This document shows, piece after piece, positions 18,573 through 26,067 of a DNA stretch of 40,147 nucleotides. The stretch is taken from positions 1 to 40,147 of the forward strand of contig CAYNOZ010000005.1 of the NCBI GenBank assembly GCA_964398955.1, in the 5' to 3' direction. The DNA comes from CAYNOZ01 sp964398955 (GTDB lineage: Archaea > Methanobacteriota_B > Thermococci > Thermococcales > CAYNOZ01). Made by a program: the position numbers and the translations under genes. How positions within the stretch are numbered: position 1 is the stretch's first letter; the number at the start of each line of letters is the position of its first letter. Under the pieces are notes generated by a model. The model was given only the letters and a program-made list of their open reading frames with translations, ran no database searches and was not told where the DNA came from.

Positions 18573-19028
18573 TCACTTCATGAGTGTTTTTATTAAAGAT
18601 GCTTTCTCAACATTAAATTTAACTTCAATTCTCTCTTCAGGGTTTTTATAGATGGTATTACCATCTATCTTAATTTTTACCTCATTTAGAGGTATGAAAA
18701 AGTACTCGAAAGAAGTTCCTAGGTCTCGTTCATAATATTTTATGTAGTAACCATCTTCTTTCTCATCAAAGAAGGTTGGTAATCCCGCACCAAAGTCCTT
18801 GTAATACTTTCTTTTCAATTGTAATCTTTTATTATTAGCTTCTATAATTTCAATACATTTGCTTCTCTGCACGCTATGAATGTAGTCCACCTTTATAGTT
18901 TTATTACCCCATATAGCGGTATACTCTTTTGTATTATTATCCACGGTTACTGAAAGGGCGTTTACGGGAAACGCTAATGTTAAGATAATTAAAAGAAAGA
19001 TAGGAATTAAATATATTTTTTTATTCAT
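18573..19028 (-). CDS. DUF1850 protein associated with TAXI-TRAP transporters
   Basis: 151 residues with an N-terminal signal segment (KIYLIPIFLLIILTLAFPVNA), so exported. DUF1850 traits: DYIHSVQRSKCIE near residue 50, followed by FGAGLPTF, and a C-terminal strand region. The function of DUF1850 is not established, but the family is repeatedly found between TAXI binding protein and fused permease genes, exactly as here. Four bases separate it from the TAXI stop, and 20 bp from the permease start, so the three genes form one operon. Confidence 0.85.
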   Translation of the reverse strand: MNKKIYLIPIFLLIILTLAFPVNALSVTVDNNTKEYTAIWGNKTIKVDYIHSVQRSKCIEIIEANNKRLQLKRKYYKDFGAGLPTFFDEKEDGYYIKYYERDLGTSFEYFFIPLNEVKIKIDGNTIYKNPEERIEVKFNVEKASLIKTLMK

Positions 19029-19032
19029 TTAG

Positions 19033-21042
19033 TCATCCCTCGGGGGGTTGCATTTCCTCAGGTATGCTCATTCCTTGTTCTTTGTAGTATTGTGCTGCTC
19101 CTGGGTGTAGTGGTATGCTCATTCCGTTTAGTGCTGTGTCTAGTGCTATGTTTTCTGCTTTTTTGTGTACTGCTCTTAGTGTTTTGAGGTTTTCGTCTTT
19201 GTAGAGTAGTGATACCATTTCTTTGATTGCTGCGTCTGGTACGCTGTCTCTTGCTACTAGTATTGCTTTTACTGCTATGGTTTTGGTTTTTTCTTCCATT
19301 CCTTTGTATGTGTCTGCTGGGGCTGTGACTCTTACGTAGTATGGGTATCCTGATTCTTGTAGTGTGTTTAGTGTTGAGTCTGGTATTTCCATTAGTCTTA
19401 CTGGTTTTTGTGTTGCTACTTCGCTTACTGCTGGTGTTGGTAGGCCTCCTACTAGGATTGCTAGGTCTACTTGTCCTAGTCTTAGGCTTTGTGCTGCTTT
19501 TGAGAAGTCTTGTCTTACTGGGGTTACGTCTTCCCAGACGTTTGCTGCTTTGAGTACTTGTTCTGCTGCTACTGCTGTTCCGCTTCCTGGGGCTCCGATT
19601 GCTACTTTTTTATTTTCTAGGTCTTTTATTGTTTGTATGTCGCTATCTGCTCTTACTACGAATTGTATTGTTTCTGGGTAGAGTGCTGCTACTCCTCTGA
19701 TGTGTTCGTCTGGTTCTTCGAACATGTATTTTCCTTGGTATCCGTATGCTGCTATGTCGTTTTGTATCATTGCTGCTTGGGTGTCTCCGTTTCTTATTGC
19801 TTTTTCGTTTGCTACGCTTGCTCCGCTTGTGACTGCGGATGCTCCTTTCATGGTTTTTGCGTCGTCGTTCAGTACTTTTGCTAGTCTGGAGCTTAGTGGG
19901 AAGTATACTCCTCCTGTTCCTCCAGAGTTAATCTTCAAATTATCCATAACTGGTTCACGCATGCTAGCAGGTAACATATCTCTAGGTATGTCCATTCCTT
20001 GTTCTTTGTAGTATTGTGCTGCTCCTGGGTGTAGTGGTATGCTCATTCCGTTTAGTGCTGTGTCTAGTGCTATGTTTTCTGCTTTTTTGTGTACTGCTCT
20101 TAGTGTTTTGAGGTTTTCGTCTTTGTAGAGTAGTGATACCATTTCTTTGATTGCTGCGTCTGGTACGCTGTCTCTTGCTACTAGTATTGCTTTTACTGCT
20201 ATGGTTTTGGTTTTTTCTTCCATTCCTTTGTATGTGTCTGCTGGGGCTGTGACTCTTACGTAGTATGGGTATCCTGATTCTTGTAGTGTGTTTAGTGTTG
20301 AGTCTGGTATTTCCATTAGTCTTACTGGTTTTTGTGTTGCTACTTCGCTTACTGCTGGTGTTGGTAGGCCTCCTACTAGGATTGCTAGGTCTACTTGTCC
20401 TAGTCTTAGGCTTTGTGCTGCTTTTGAGAAGTCTTGTCTTACTGGGGTTACGTCTTCCCAGACGTTTGCTGCTTTGAGTACTTGTTCTGCTGCTACTGCT
20501 GTTCCGCTTCCTGGGGCTCCGATTGCTACTTTTTTATTTTCTAGGTCTTTTATTGTTTGTATGTCGCTATCTGCTCTTACTACGAATTGTATTGTTTCTG
20601 GGTAGAGTGCTGCTACTCCTCTGATGTGTTCGTCTGGTTCTTCGAACATGTATTTTCCTTGGTATCCGTATGCTGCTATGTCGTTTTGTATCATTGCTGC
20701 TTGGGTGTCTCCGTTTCTTATTGCTTTTTCGTTTGCTACGCTTGCTCCGCTTGTGACTGCGGATGCTCCTTTCATGGTTTTTGCGTCGTCGTTCAGTACT
20801 TTTGCTAGTCTGGAGCTTAGTGGGAAGTATACTCCTCCTGTTCCTCCAGAGTTAATCTTCAAATTATCCATAACTGCCTCTTGTCCACCGTCTTCACCAT
20901 CTTGGTCTTGTTCATCTTGATCGTCTGCTTGGTCGTCTCCGTTTCCATTTCCATTTCCGCCGGTACATCCTGCTGCAGCGACAGAAAACGCTAAAACAAA
21001 TATTGCAAAAATAGCCGCGATCTTCATCCATTTATTATTCAA
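19033..21042 (-). CDS. TAXI-family TRAP substrate-binding lipoprotein with duplicated binding domain
   Basis: 669 residues, about twice the usual TAXI length. Start: TTG 21042 follows GGAGG by nine bases; the ATG at 21027 lies too far from it. The signal peptide ends in lipobox AAGC (Cys26). A linker of about 30 residues made of G, N, D, Q and E comes next. Then two complete TAXI domains follow, each with NSGGTGGVYFPLSSRLAKVL, IGAPGSGTAVAAE, and the C-terminal AAQYYKEQGM. The domains are identical; only the short joints differ (DIPRDMLPASMREPV between them, SIPEEMQPPEG at the end). Either domain could load the permease encoded downstream. Whether both act, or the duplication simply raises local binding capacity, cannot be read. 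See the repeat entries and finding. Confidence 0.88.
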   Translation of the reverse strand: MNNKWMKIAAIFAIFVLAFSVAAAGCTGGNGNGNGDDQADDQDEQDQDGEDGGQEAVMDNLKINSGGTGGVYFPLSSRLAKVLNDDAKTMKGASAVTSGASVANEKAIRNGDTQAAMIQNDIAAYGYQGKYMFEEPDEHIRGVAALYPETIQFVVRADSDIQTIKDLENKKVAIGAPGSGTAVAAEQVLKAANVWEDVTPVRQDFSKAAQSLRLGQVDLAILVGGLPTPAVSEVATQKPVRLMEIPDSTLNTLQESGYPYYVRVTAPADTYKGMEEKTKTIAVKAILVARDSVPDAAIKEMVSLLYKDENLKTLRAVHKKAENIALDTALNGMSIPLHPGAAQYYKEQGMDIPRDMLPASMREPVMDNLKINSGGTGGVYFPLSSRLAKVLNDDAKTMKGASAVTSGASVANEKAIRNGDTQAAMIQNDIAAYGYQGKYMFEEPDEHIRGVAALYPETIQFVVRADSDIQTIKDLENKKVAIGAPGSGTAVAAEQVLKAANVWEDVTPVRQDFSKAAQSLRLGQVDLAILVGGLPTPAVSEVATQKPVRLMEIPDSTLNTLQESGYPYYVRVTAPADTYKGMEEKTKTIAVKAILVARDSVPDAAIKEMVSLLYKDENLKTLRAVHKKAENIALDTALNGMSIPLHPGAAQYYKEQGMSIPEEMQPPEG
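19069..19952 (-). repeat. Direct repeat copy encoding the second TAXI domain
   Basis: 884 bp matching 19993-20876 with no mismatch found by eye; the period is 924 bp, exactly 308 codons, so the reading frame is kept. On the left the match ends at 19068/19992, where codons for SIP versus DIP begin to differ. On the right it ends in the codons for VMDNLKI. The homologous but different ends point to homogenisation of an older duplication. Confidence 0.93.
19993..20876 (-). repeat. Direct repeat copy encoding the first TAXI domain
   Basis: Second 884-bp copy, same orientation as 19069-19952. Only 40 bp separate the copies. Within each copy codons are strongly A/C-ending, whereas the 40-bp linker has mixed T-ending codons (CCT, GAT, GCT, CGT), so the linker and the copies have visibly different composition. 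Confidence 0.93.
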
Positions 21043-21050
21043 GGGGACTA

Positions 21051-21066
21051 ACCTCCGTTTGGAGAT
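21051..21066 (-). promoter_or_regulatory. Hairpin covering the Shine-Dalgarno of the TAXI gene
   Basis: On the minus strand ATCTCC-AAAC-GGAGGT can form a 6-bp stem (one T-G pair) with a four-base loop that hides GGAGG, nine bases before the TTG start. TTTTAAAA at 21080-21087 could be the TATA box, but then transcription would start inside or just before the hairpin, so its presence in the mRNA is uncertain. Stem strength is modest. Confidence 0.3.
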
Positions 21067-21604
21067 ATATACATATGAGTTTTAAAAGGTTTACGGACTA
21101 ATATGAAATTTTTATTAGAAAACAATCAAATTAAGAATACGTATAAATAAAACAAAATATTTTCACAATAAGAACCATTTAATTCACATTGTTAACCCAA
21201 AAAATAATAATACACAAATTTTTTATCTAAGAACAACATTTAAACGAAATATTTAAGAACAAAAAACCAAAAAACACGAAAAAATTTCAAAAAACATTAA
21301 AACACACAAACAACAAAAAAACCCAAAAAATAACCAAAAAAACACTACAAACTAAACCAAACCAACCAACAACACAAAAAAACCCAAAAACCCACCAAAA
21401 AACCCTCAAAACAACAAACAAAAAACAAAACCAAAAAAATCAAAAAACCTTAAATAAGAAACCCAAACAAAACCCATAAAACAACAAACAAAAAAATAAG
21501 ATAAACACAAACAATCATATTAATAAAACAAAAGTAGATTACATCTAAAGAACTCTATTTAATTCATAAATAAATAAAAGAGTAATCAAAAAGTTTTTTT
21601 GAAG
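21067..21604. other. Intergenic region with an extreme A/C-only tract
   Basis: 538 bp between the start of the TAXI gene and the end of the tryptophanase gene, both minus strand. No open frame or RNA gene is evident. From about 21240 to 21500 the plus strand is almost purely A and C: in 21301-21480 I count one G and nine T in 180 bases. It is not a simple repeat; the A-runs are broken by CC/CCC at irregular spacing. As transcribed toward the TAXI gene, it would be a G/U-rich RNA. Confidence 0.6.
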
Positions 21605-22969
21605 TTATTCTGTGGCTGGTTCGAGTTCGGCTCTGAAATGTCTTAAAGCAGGTGGTTCATAAGTCATTCTTAAACCATCAATTTCCTCTCTATTCTCATA
21701 TAGATTTATTACTGATTCTGCTATGTAGTCTAGGTGTGATTTTGTGTAGACCCTTCTTGGGATTGCTAGTCTTGTTAGTTCTAATTTAGGCCATTCCCAC
21801 TCTCCATCTTTTTTATTGGCGAATGCTAATCCACCTAACCCTACTCCTCTGATTCCTGATTCTATGTAAAGCGCTACGTTTATAGCGTCAGCTGGGAATC
21901 TTTTTCTAGGCATGTCTGGAAGCCATTTTAAGGCGTCTAAGTAAATTGCATGTCCTCCAGGCGGTAAAACTATTGGAACATCTGCCTCCTCCAGTTTTTC
22001 TCCTAGGTAACGGACTTGTTCAACTCTACTTTTTGCTTCCCTATCATCGATAGCTTCCTTCAATCCTTGATTCATAGCTCCTAGATCTCTTCCTGCTAAA
22101 CCTCCGTAAGTGGGGAATCCTTCATAGAATATAGCTCTCTGCGAACATTCCTTATAAAGATCTTCATCATCTAATGCTAACAATCCACCAATATTCACTC
22201 TCATATCCTTCTTGGAGCTCATTGTAAATCCATCAGCGTAAGAGAACATCTCTCCTACTATATCTTTAATACTTTTATCTTGATAACCATCTTCCCTCTC
22301 TTTAATGAAGTAGGCATTATCCGCAAACCTAGCCGCATCGATAAAGAACGGTTTATCATACTTCTCTGCAACATCACTAGCTCTTCTTATGTTCTCCATA
22401 GAAACAGGTTGTCCAGCAGCAGTATTATTAGTGATAGTAATCATAACAAGTGGAATTCTTTCTCCTTCATCTTCAAGCAAATCCTCCAACTCTGAAACAT
22501 CCATATTACCCTTAAACGGATTTTTTTCCTCAGTTCTGTATCCTTCATCCACTAAGCAATTAACAGGTTCAGCATTATTAGCTTCAACATGAGCCGCTGT
22601 AGTATCAAAATGCGTATTATTCGGGACAATATCCCCATCTTCTAACATATTACCGAAAAGAACATTCTCCGCCCCTCTACCTTGATGAGTAGGAATCACA
22701 TAATCGAAACCAAATATATCTTGAACCGTCTCCTCAAGCTCATAAAAATTCCTACTCCCAGCATAAGACTCATCACCCTTCATAAGCTCAGACCACTGAC
22801 GATCACTCATAGCATTCGTACCACTATCAGTTAACAAATCAATAAACACATCCTCAGACTTCAATCTAAAAACACAGTAATCAGCTTCCTCAATACTCTT
22901 CTCCCTTTCAGACCTAGAAATCAAATCAATAGACTCAACAGCCTTAATCTTATACGGTTCAGGCATCAT
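21605..22969 (-). CDS. Tryptophanase / tyrosine phenol-lyase family beta-eliminating lyase
   Basis: 454 residues from ATG 22969 (MMPEPYKIKAVESI, the family's usual beginning); an in-frame TTG at 22987 is less likely because no ribosome binding site precedes it. No clear Shine-Dalgarno precedes the ATG either, so the mRNA may be leaderless. A PLP-dependent enzyme: THQGRGAENVLF, NNTHFDTTAAHVE, NNTAAGQPVSMENI, FFIDAARFADNAY with the Asp that holds the PLP pyridine, and MSSKKD with the Schiff-base Lys. It splits tryptophan or tyrosine to indole or phenol plus pyruvate and ammonia; I cannot decide between the two. It lies upstream of the TAXI transporter on the same strand, which might import the amino acid, though 560 bp separate them. 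Confidence 0.88.
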   Translation of the reverse strand: MMPEPYKIKAVESIDLISRSEREKSIEEADYCVFRLKSEDVFIDLLTDSGTNAMSDRQWSELMKGDESYAGSRNFYELEETVQDIFGFDYVIPTHQGRGAENVLFGNMLEDGDIVPNNTHFDTTAAHVEANNAEPVNCLVDEGYRTEEKNPFKGNMDVSELEDLLEDEGERIPLVMITITNNTAAGQPVSMENIRRASDVAEKYDKPFFIDAARFADNAYFIKEREDGYQDKSIKDIVGEMFSYADGFTMSSKKDMRVNIGGLLALDDEDLYKECSQRAIFYEGFPTYGGLAGRDLGAMNQGLKEAIDDREAKSRVEQVRYLGEKLEEADVPIVLPPGGHAIYLDALKWLPDMPRKRFPADAINVALYIESGIRGVGLGGLAFANKKDGEWEWPKLELTRLAIPRRVYTKSHLDYIAESVINLYENREEIDGLRMTYEPPALRHFRAELEPATE

Positions 22970-23256
22970 ACAAAAACCATTAAACAAACAAAATCAAAAC
23001 ATATTAACCTTTTGATTAAGAAAATTCATCAAACAAAAAACAAAGACAAATTAACAAACAAAACCAAAACCAGTATACGAAAAAGTGAACTTGGAAACAA
23101 AGGATTATGATGAAGTGGTACATACTCCTTTTTCTTGAGGGGAAAAGGCCTCCACCATTCGCACTCTTCCAGTCCAGGATTGAGGTGTTACCGTAAAATT
23201 GACGTAAAGTAAAGGTGCATTGATTTTTCGTAGTCATTCTTATCGGTTTTCTTCTA

Positions 23257-23402
23257 CTCTACAACTATCAACTAATGGGAGAGGAGAGGTGTTGCTATGG
23301 AGTTCAAGGGCACTGCATAAGATACCTCTGTTCATAGCCTGCGAGAGATTCAATTCCTGAAACTCTTAACGCTTCCACACTTGGCTGTAGAAAGTTGTAG
23401 AG
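23257..23402. repeat. 146-bp segment bounded by a perfect 10-bp inverted repeat
   Basis: CTCTACAACT at 23257-23266 and AGTTGTAGAG at 23393-23402 are exact inverted copies. No target-site duplication is visible outside them. Inside, GAGGTGTT and AGATACCTC (near 23285 and 23325) can also pair with one mismatch, so the segment could be a structured RNA or a small inverted-repeat element. I cannot name it. Confidence 0.4.
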
Positions 23403-23660
23403 AGGTCTTATTACAGACTTGACATGTCATTGACGACTTTTTGTAGTGTTGGAGGTTTTAATGGTATATTGATTGTGGTTCTGCAGCTTTTAACGAATTT
23501 GTGCCAGTGATTGGAAAACTGGGTCCATGGGTAAAGAAATAAAAATAGAGAAACATTAATATCTTTGATTCTATGAATTACCATATTTTGGTATTAATTT
23601 CTTAGTTTACTTCGTAATCCTTGACTCGGAAAACTTTTCTAATAGTTATTCTTCTTCGAC

Positions 23661-23870
23661 GTTTATCTTCCATAGGGGGCCCTGCTACTATGATTTTAAA
23701 AAGGATTAAGGTGTANNNNNNNNNNNNNNNNNNNNNNNNNNNNNNNNNNNNNNNNNNNNNNNNNNNNNNNNNNNNNNNNNNNNNNNNNNNNNNNNNNNNN
23801 NNNNNNNNNNNNNNNGTTTATCTTCCATAGGGGGCCCTGCTACTATGATTTTAAAAAGGATTAAGGTGTA
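23661..23870. other. Assembly gap of 100 N with the same 55 bp on both sides
   Basis: Bases 23661-23715 and 23816-23870 are identical (starting GTTTATCTTCCATAGGGGGC and ending GGTGTA), with exactly 100 N between them. This looks like two contig ends that overlap but were joined with a default-length gap; a true repeat flanking missing sequence is the other option. Any frame running through the N is meaningless. Confidence 0.9.
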
Positions 23871-24129
23871 GTAAGAGTTCAGTATTAGTGGGAATCATAT
23901 GGCTTGGAGTATGTTGCCTGTTTAGGCTGCCTGTAATGTTGTGAAGTGACCTCATAGCAAGGTGTGGGGTTCTCTCTTATCCGTTAAATAGTTTTTTAAG
24001 ATACCAACAGTTTGTATTTCCACATATTACAGATGCCAAAAAAGGGCTTAATGTTATCGGTGTTAAAACTTTATTATATTAATTTGATACTCTATGTACC
24101 GAAAGTCTTATTACTTAAAATTCACATAG

Positions 24130-24148
24130 TTAAAAGGTTACCTTTTAA
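24130..24148. promoter_or_regulatory. 19-bp perfect palindrome before the YhfC-like gene (probable operator)
   Basis: TTAAAAGGT-T-ACCTTTTAA: nine-base arms around one central base, ending six bases before the ribosome binding site GGTGG (24154-24158) of the gene at 24166. Position between the likely promoter and start codon suits a repressor site. TTAAAAGGT also occurs once as a half-site at about 21081, in the TAXI promoter. Confidence 0.55.
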
Positions 24149-24165
24149 TTATCGGTGGTTGGATT

Positions 24166-25284
24166 ATGAATAAGAAATTGATGTTAGTGCTGTTTATCCT
24201 GGTTTCCACTCTTATAGGTAGTGGAGTGGTTGGTCAGAAACCTTATAATGATGTAACAAACTCCTTCTTGAAAGGTGTAAATGATAACGATTACTCTAGT
24301 TTTGAGGAGTATCTCAGTGAACAGATGAAACAAGGCTTCGATGAAAATGGTTTCACAACTTTCAGACAGAATCTAATTTCTGAATATGGCAAGCCGCAGA
24401 ACTACGAGTTTGTCAACGAAGAACAAATTCAAGGAACATACATTGGAGCCTTCTATAGATATGAATTCGAAAAGGCTGATTTAACGATTAGAATAGTTCT
24501 CACCAATACTACAAACGGTTACCAGATCAGCGGATTACAGGTAACAAATGTAGAAGAAAAAAATGGTGGAACTGGAGTTATCAGAAGAATAAAATCAAAT
24601 TTCCTGAGTATCTTATTTCCTGTTTTAGGCGGATTACTAGGGTTACTAACGTTTTTCTTCCTCGGGTTCAAGAAGATCAAAGTTAAAGAGATTGGTTTAG
24701 GTATTTTACTGTTAGTTATTACTCTTATTGTACAGCCCTTTTTCCAGAGTTCTATATTTTTGTTGTTAGGTATTAATTCTAATGCTGGTGTTTTAGCTAG
24801 AGGGACTGTTTTTGTTGTTGCGGCATCTATATGGGTAGGGTTTGTGGCTGGTGCTTTTCAACAATTAATCAGGTATCCTTTAGCTAGGAAGAGATCCGTT
24901 GAAGCTGCAGCTTTTGTTGGTATAGGTTTTGGTTTGGGGGAGGCTATTGGGATTCCTTTGTTAAGTATTTTTGCTGCTCAGACTCCTACGGCTATTTTTT
25001 CTTTGAATTGGAGTTTGTTAGGTTTGTATGAACGTTTTATTATTACTTTGTTCCATGGTTCTTCAACGGCTTTAATGGCTTATGCTTATAAGAATGGTTG
25101 GGGTTTAAAATCTTTAGCTGGTCTGATCCTTTTGCATGGTTTGATAGATACTTTCGCTGGTTACTACCAGTTCAAGGGGTCTATGGTGATCTTAGTCTCT
25201 GTATTAGTACTAGCTACTATGTTCTCCTTAGGGTTACTGGTTTTCATTAGAAGAAGAGTTATGTTCTTTGAGGATGTTGAATAG
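24166..25284 (+). CDS. DUF3887-like domain fused to a YhfC-family membrane (protease-like) domain
   Basis: 372 residues. A signal/anchor segment (about 5-22) is followed by an external domain (about 27-125) starting DVTNSFLKGVNDNDYSSF, which resembles DUF3887, a small secreted NTF2-like domain. A single helix at about 145-165 then leads into a bundle of membrane helices. The membrane part has GIGFGLGEAIG (about 262), TLFHGSSTALMAYAY (about 300) and LLHGLID (about 325). Conserved Glu, FH and H..D in that order are the hallmarks of the YhfC group of putative glutamic intramembrane proteases related to PrsW. Substrate and role are unknown. GGTGG precedes the ATG. Codon usage is balanced, unlike the skewed neighbours, hinting at a different origin. 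Confidence 0.7.
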   Translation: MNKKLMLVLFILVSTLIGSGVVGQKPYNDVTNSFLKGVNDNDYSSFEEYLSEQMKQGFDENGFTTFRQNLISEYGKPQNYEFVNEEQIQGTYIGAFYRYEFEKADLTIRIVLTNTTNGYQISGLQVTNVEEKNGGTGVIRRIKSNFLSILFPVLGGLLGLLTFFFLGFKKIKVKEIGLGILLLVITLIVQPFFQSSIFLLLGINSNAGVLARGTVFVVAASIWVGFVAGAFQQLIRYPLARKRSVEAAAFVGIGFGLGEAIGIPLLSIFAAQTPTAIFSLNWSLLGLYERFIITLFHGSSTALMAYAYKNGWGLKSLAGLILLHGLIDTFAGYYQFKGSMVILVSVLVLATMFSLGLLVFIRRRVMFFEDVE

Positions 25285-25373
25285 GGATTTTTCTATTTTT
25301 TTTAGTCGTTTTTAGTTTCTTTTCTTTTGGATTTCTTGTTAGATTCCTTTTTGATCGATTAACTTAGTACTCT

Positions 25374-25389
25374 GTTAGATATATCTAAC
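25374..25389. promoter_or_regulatory. 16-bp perfect palindrome (possible operator)
   Basis: GTTAGATATATCTAAC is fully self-complementary and sits 33 bp before the start of a broken small operon that includes an XRE-type regulator gene. Such regulators commonly bind a palindrome at their own promoter. The flanking ACTCT and AGAGT extend the symmetry imperfectly. Confidence 0.45.
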
Positions 25390-25421
25390 ATAGAGTTAGA
25401 ATTGATTAACAGGAGTCAAAA

Positions 25422-25656
25422 ATGAAGAAAAAAATATTTGTATGAGATGATGGCAGGAGGATCCATATTCCTCCTTTCAATAGTTCTGACAGTATTGATC
25501 CAGAATTTGGATAGTCTATTTCTTAGGTTTCTGAAATCATTTGGGCTGAAAATTGTTTTCATAGCAATTTTCCAGCACTATAGACACGGTAAAGAGAAAG
25601 TAGAACCAGAAAAAGTTACAAAAAGAATCAATTTAAAAGCAGAATCCTATTCATGA
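25422..25656 (+). pseudogene. Small membrane protein gene with frameshift at an A-run
   Basis: AGGAG (25411-25415) precedes ATG 25422, but that frame stops after MKKKIFV. With one A fewer in the seven-A run at 25428-25434 the frame becomes MKKKYLYEMMAGGSIFLLSI and continues to the stop at 25656, about 77 residues with one clear membrane helix and a basic C-terminal tail. Either the gene is broken or the run was miscounted in sequencing. If intact, translation would have to begin at TTG 25438 or ATG 25444. No known family recognised. Confidence 0.45.
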
Positions 25657-25710
25657 CCAATCACATACTTCAAAATATTTGATTTGAAAGTTGTTAATGT
25701 TTTAAGGCCT

Positions 25711-25817
25711 ATGAGCTTTAAAATTGCCATTTTGTTTTTTTTTTATTAATTATGTACATTTCATTGATAGTATCCATCTTTTATTTGAGAAGAAATTCGC
25801 AAAAGGGTGAGAAATAG
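25711..25817 (+). pseudogene. Remnant of a small membrane protein gene, frameshift at a T10 run
   Basis: ATG 25711 opens MSFKIAILFFFY then stops. One base fewer in the ten-T run at 25735-25744 would join it to the frame LLIMYISLIVSIFYLRRNSQ, ending at TAG 25815-25817. The end (short basic tail, stop overlapping the start of an XRE gene) is the arrangement of the small membrane proteins that commonly precede such regulators in archaea. The complete ancestral gene was probably longer. Confidence 0.4.
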
Positions 25818-26019
25818 TTCAAATTAAAAGAAGGATCCAAGAATATAGAATTAGAAAAGATATAAATCAGAAGGAACTAGCTGAGAAAGTTGGAGTGAGG
25901 AGGGAAACCATATCTTTCCTGGAAAGAGAAAAGTATAATCCCTTACTAAAGTTGACGCAAAAGTAGCAAAGGAATTGAATAAGACCATAGACGATCTATT
26001 CATCTTTGAGAAAGAGTAA
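25814..26019 (+). pseudogene. Broken XRE-family helix-turn-helix regulator
   Basis: The frame from 25814 reads IVQIKRRIQEYRIRKDINQK, then ELAEKVGVRRETISFLEREKYNP, a clear HTH_3 domain of the short archaeal/bacterial type that ends in an LN-KTIDDLF helix. The frame then leaves: SLTKVDAKVAKELNKTIDDL and the end FIFEKE lie in another frame. Restoring a second ATCC at AATCC (near 25938) repairs the join, so a 4-bp deletion is the likely lesion. There is also no ATG/GTG/TTG at the expected start; the codon after GGGTGA is ATA, perhaps a mutated ATG. It overlaps the previous remnant's stop. Confidence 0.65.
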
Positions 26020-26067
26020 GATAGTGTAATAATTAAGAGTTTTAGGAGGGAAGTGAAAAGTTTTATT

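Larger units (their letters stand above)
22970..24129. other. Long poorly coding region around a scaffold gap, possibly a degraded mobile element
   Basis: About 1.1 kb without a convincing gene. The first 80 bp are A/C-rich promoter sequence of the lyase gene. From 23090 to 24050 the base composition is more balanced than elsewhere in the window. On the minus strand short coherent peptides appear in different frames, broken by stops: VNDMSSL (ending near 23430), then GIESLAGYEQRYLMQCP (near 23330-23380), and a 73-residue frame at 23016-23237 with LDWKSANGGG. This pattern would suit a decayed transposase or similar element, but I recognise no family. The region also holds a 10-bp inverted repeat (23257/23393) and the run of N. 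Confidence 0.4.

Noticed and set aside
19341..20920. Plus-strand open frames appearing twice with the same sequence
   Set aside because: They are antisense shadows of the duplicated TAXI gene; the duplicates merely reflect the 884-bp repeat.
21240..21500. CRISPR array or satellite repeat in the A/C tract
   Set aside because: No regular period, no conserved repeat unit, no spacers; it is only compositional bias.
23016..23237. 73-residue minus-strand frame with LDWKSANGGG
   Set aside because: No start signal, hydrophobic low-complexity end, and adjacent frames look equally coding-like; described only as part of the degraded region.
23621..23830. Plus-strand frame running through the N block
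   Set aside because: Most of it is unknown bases; it has no meaning.
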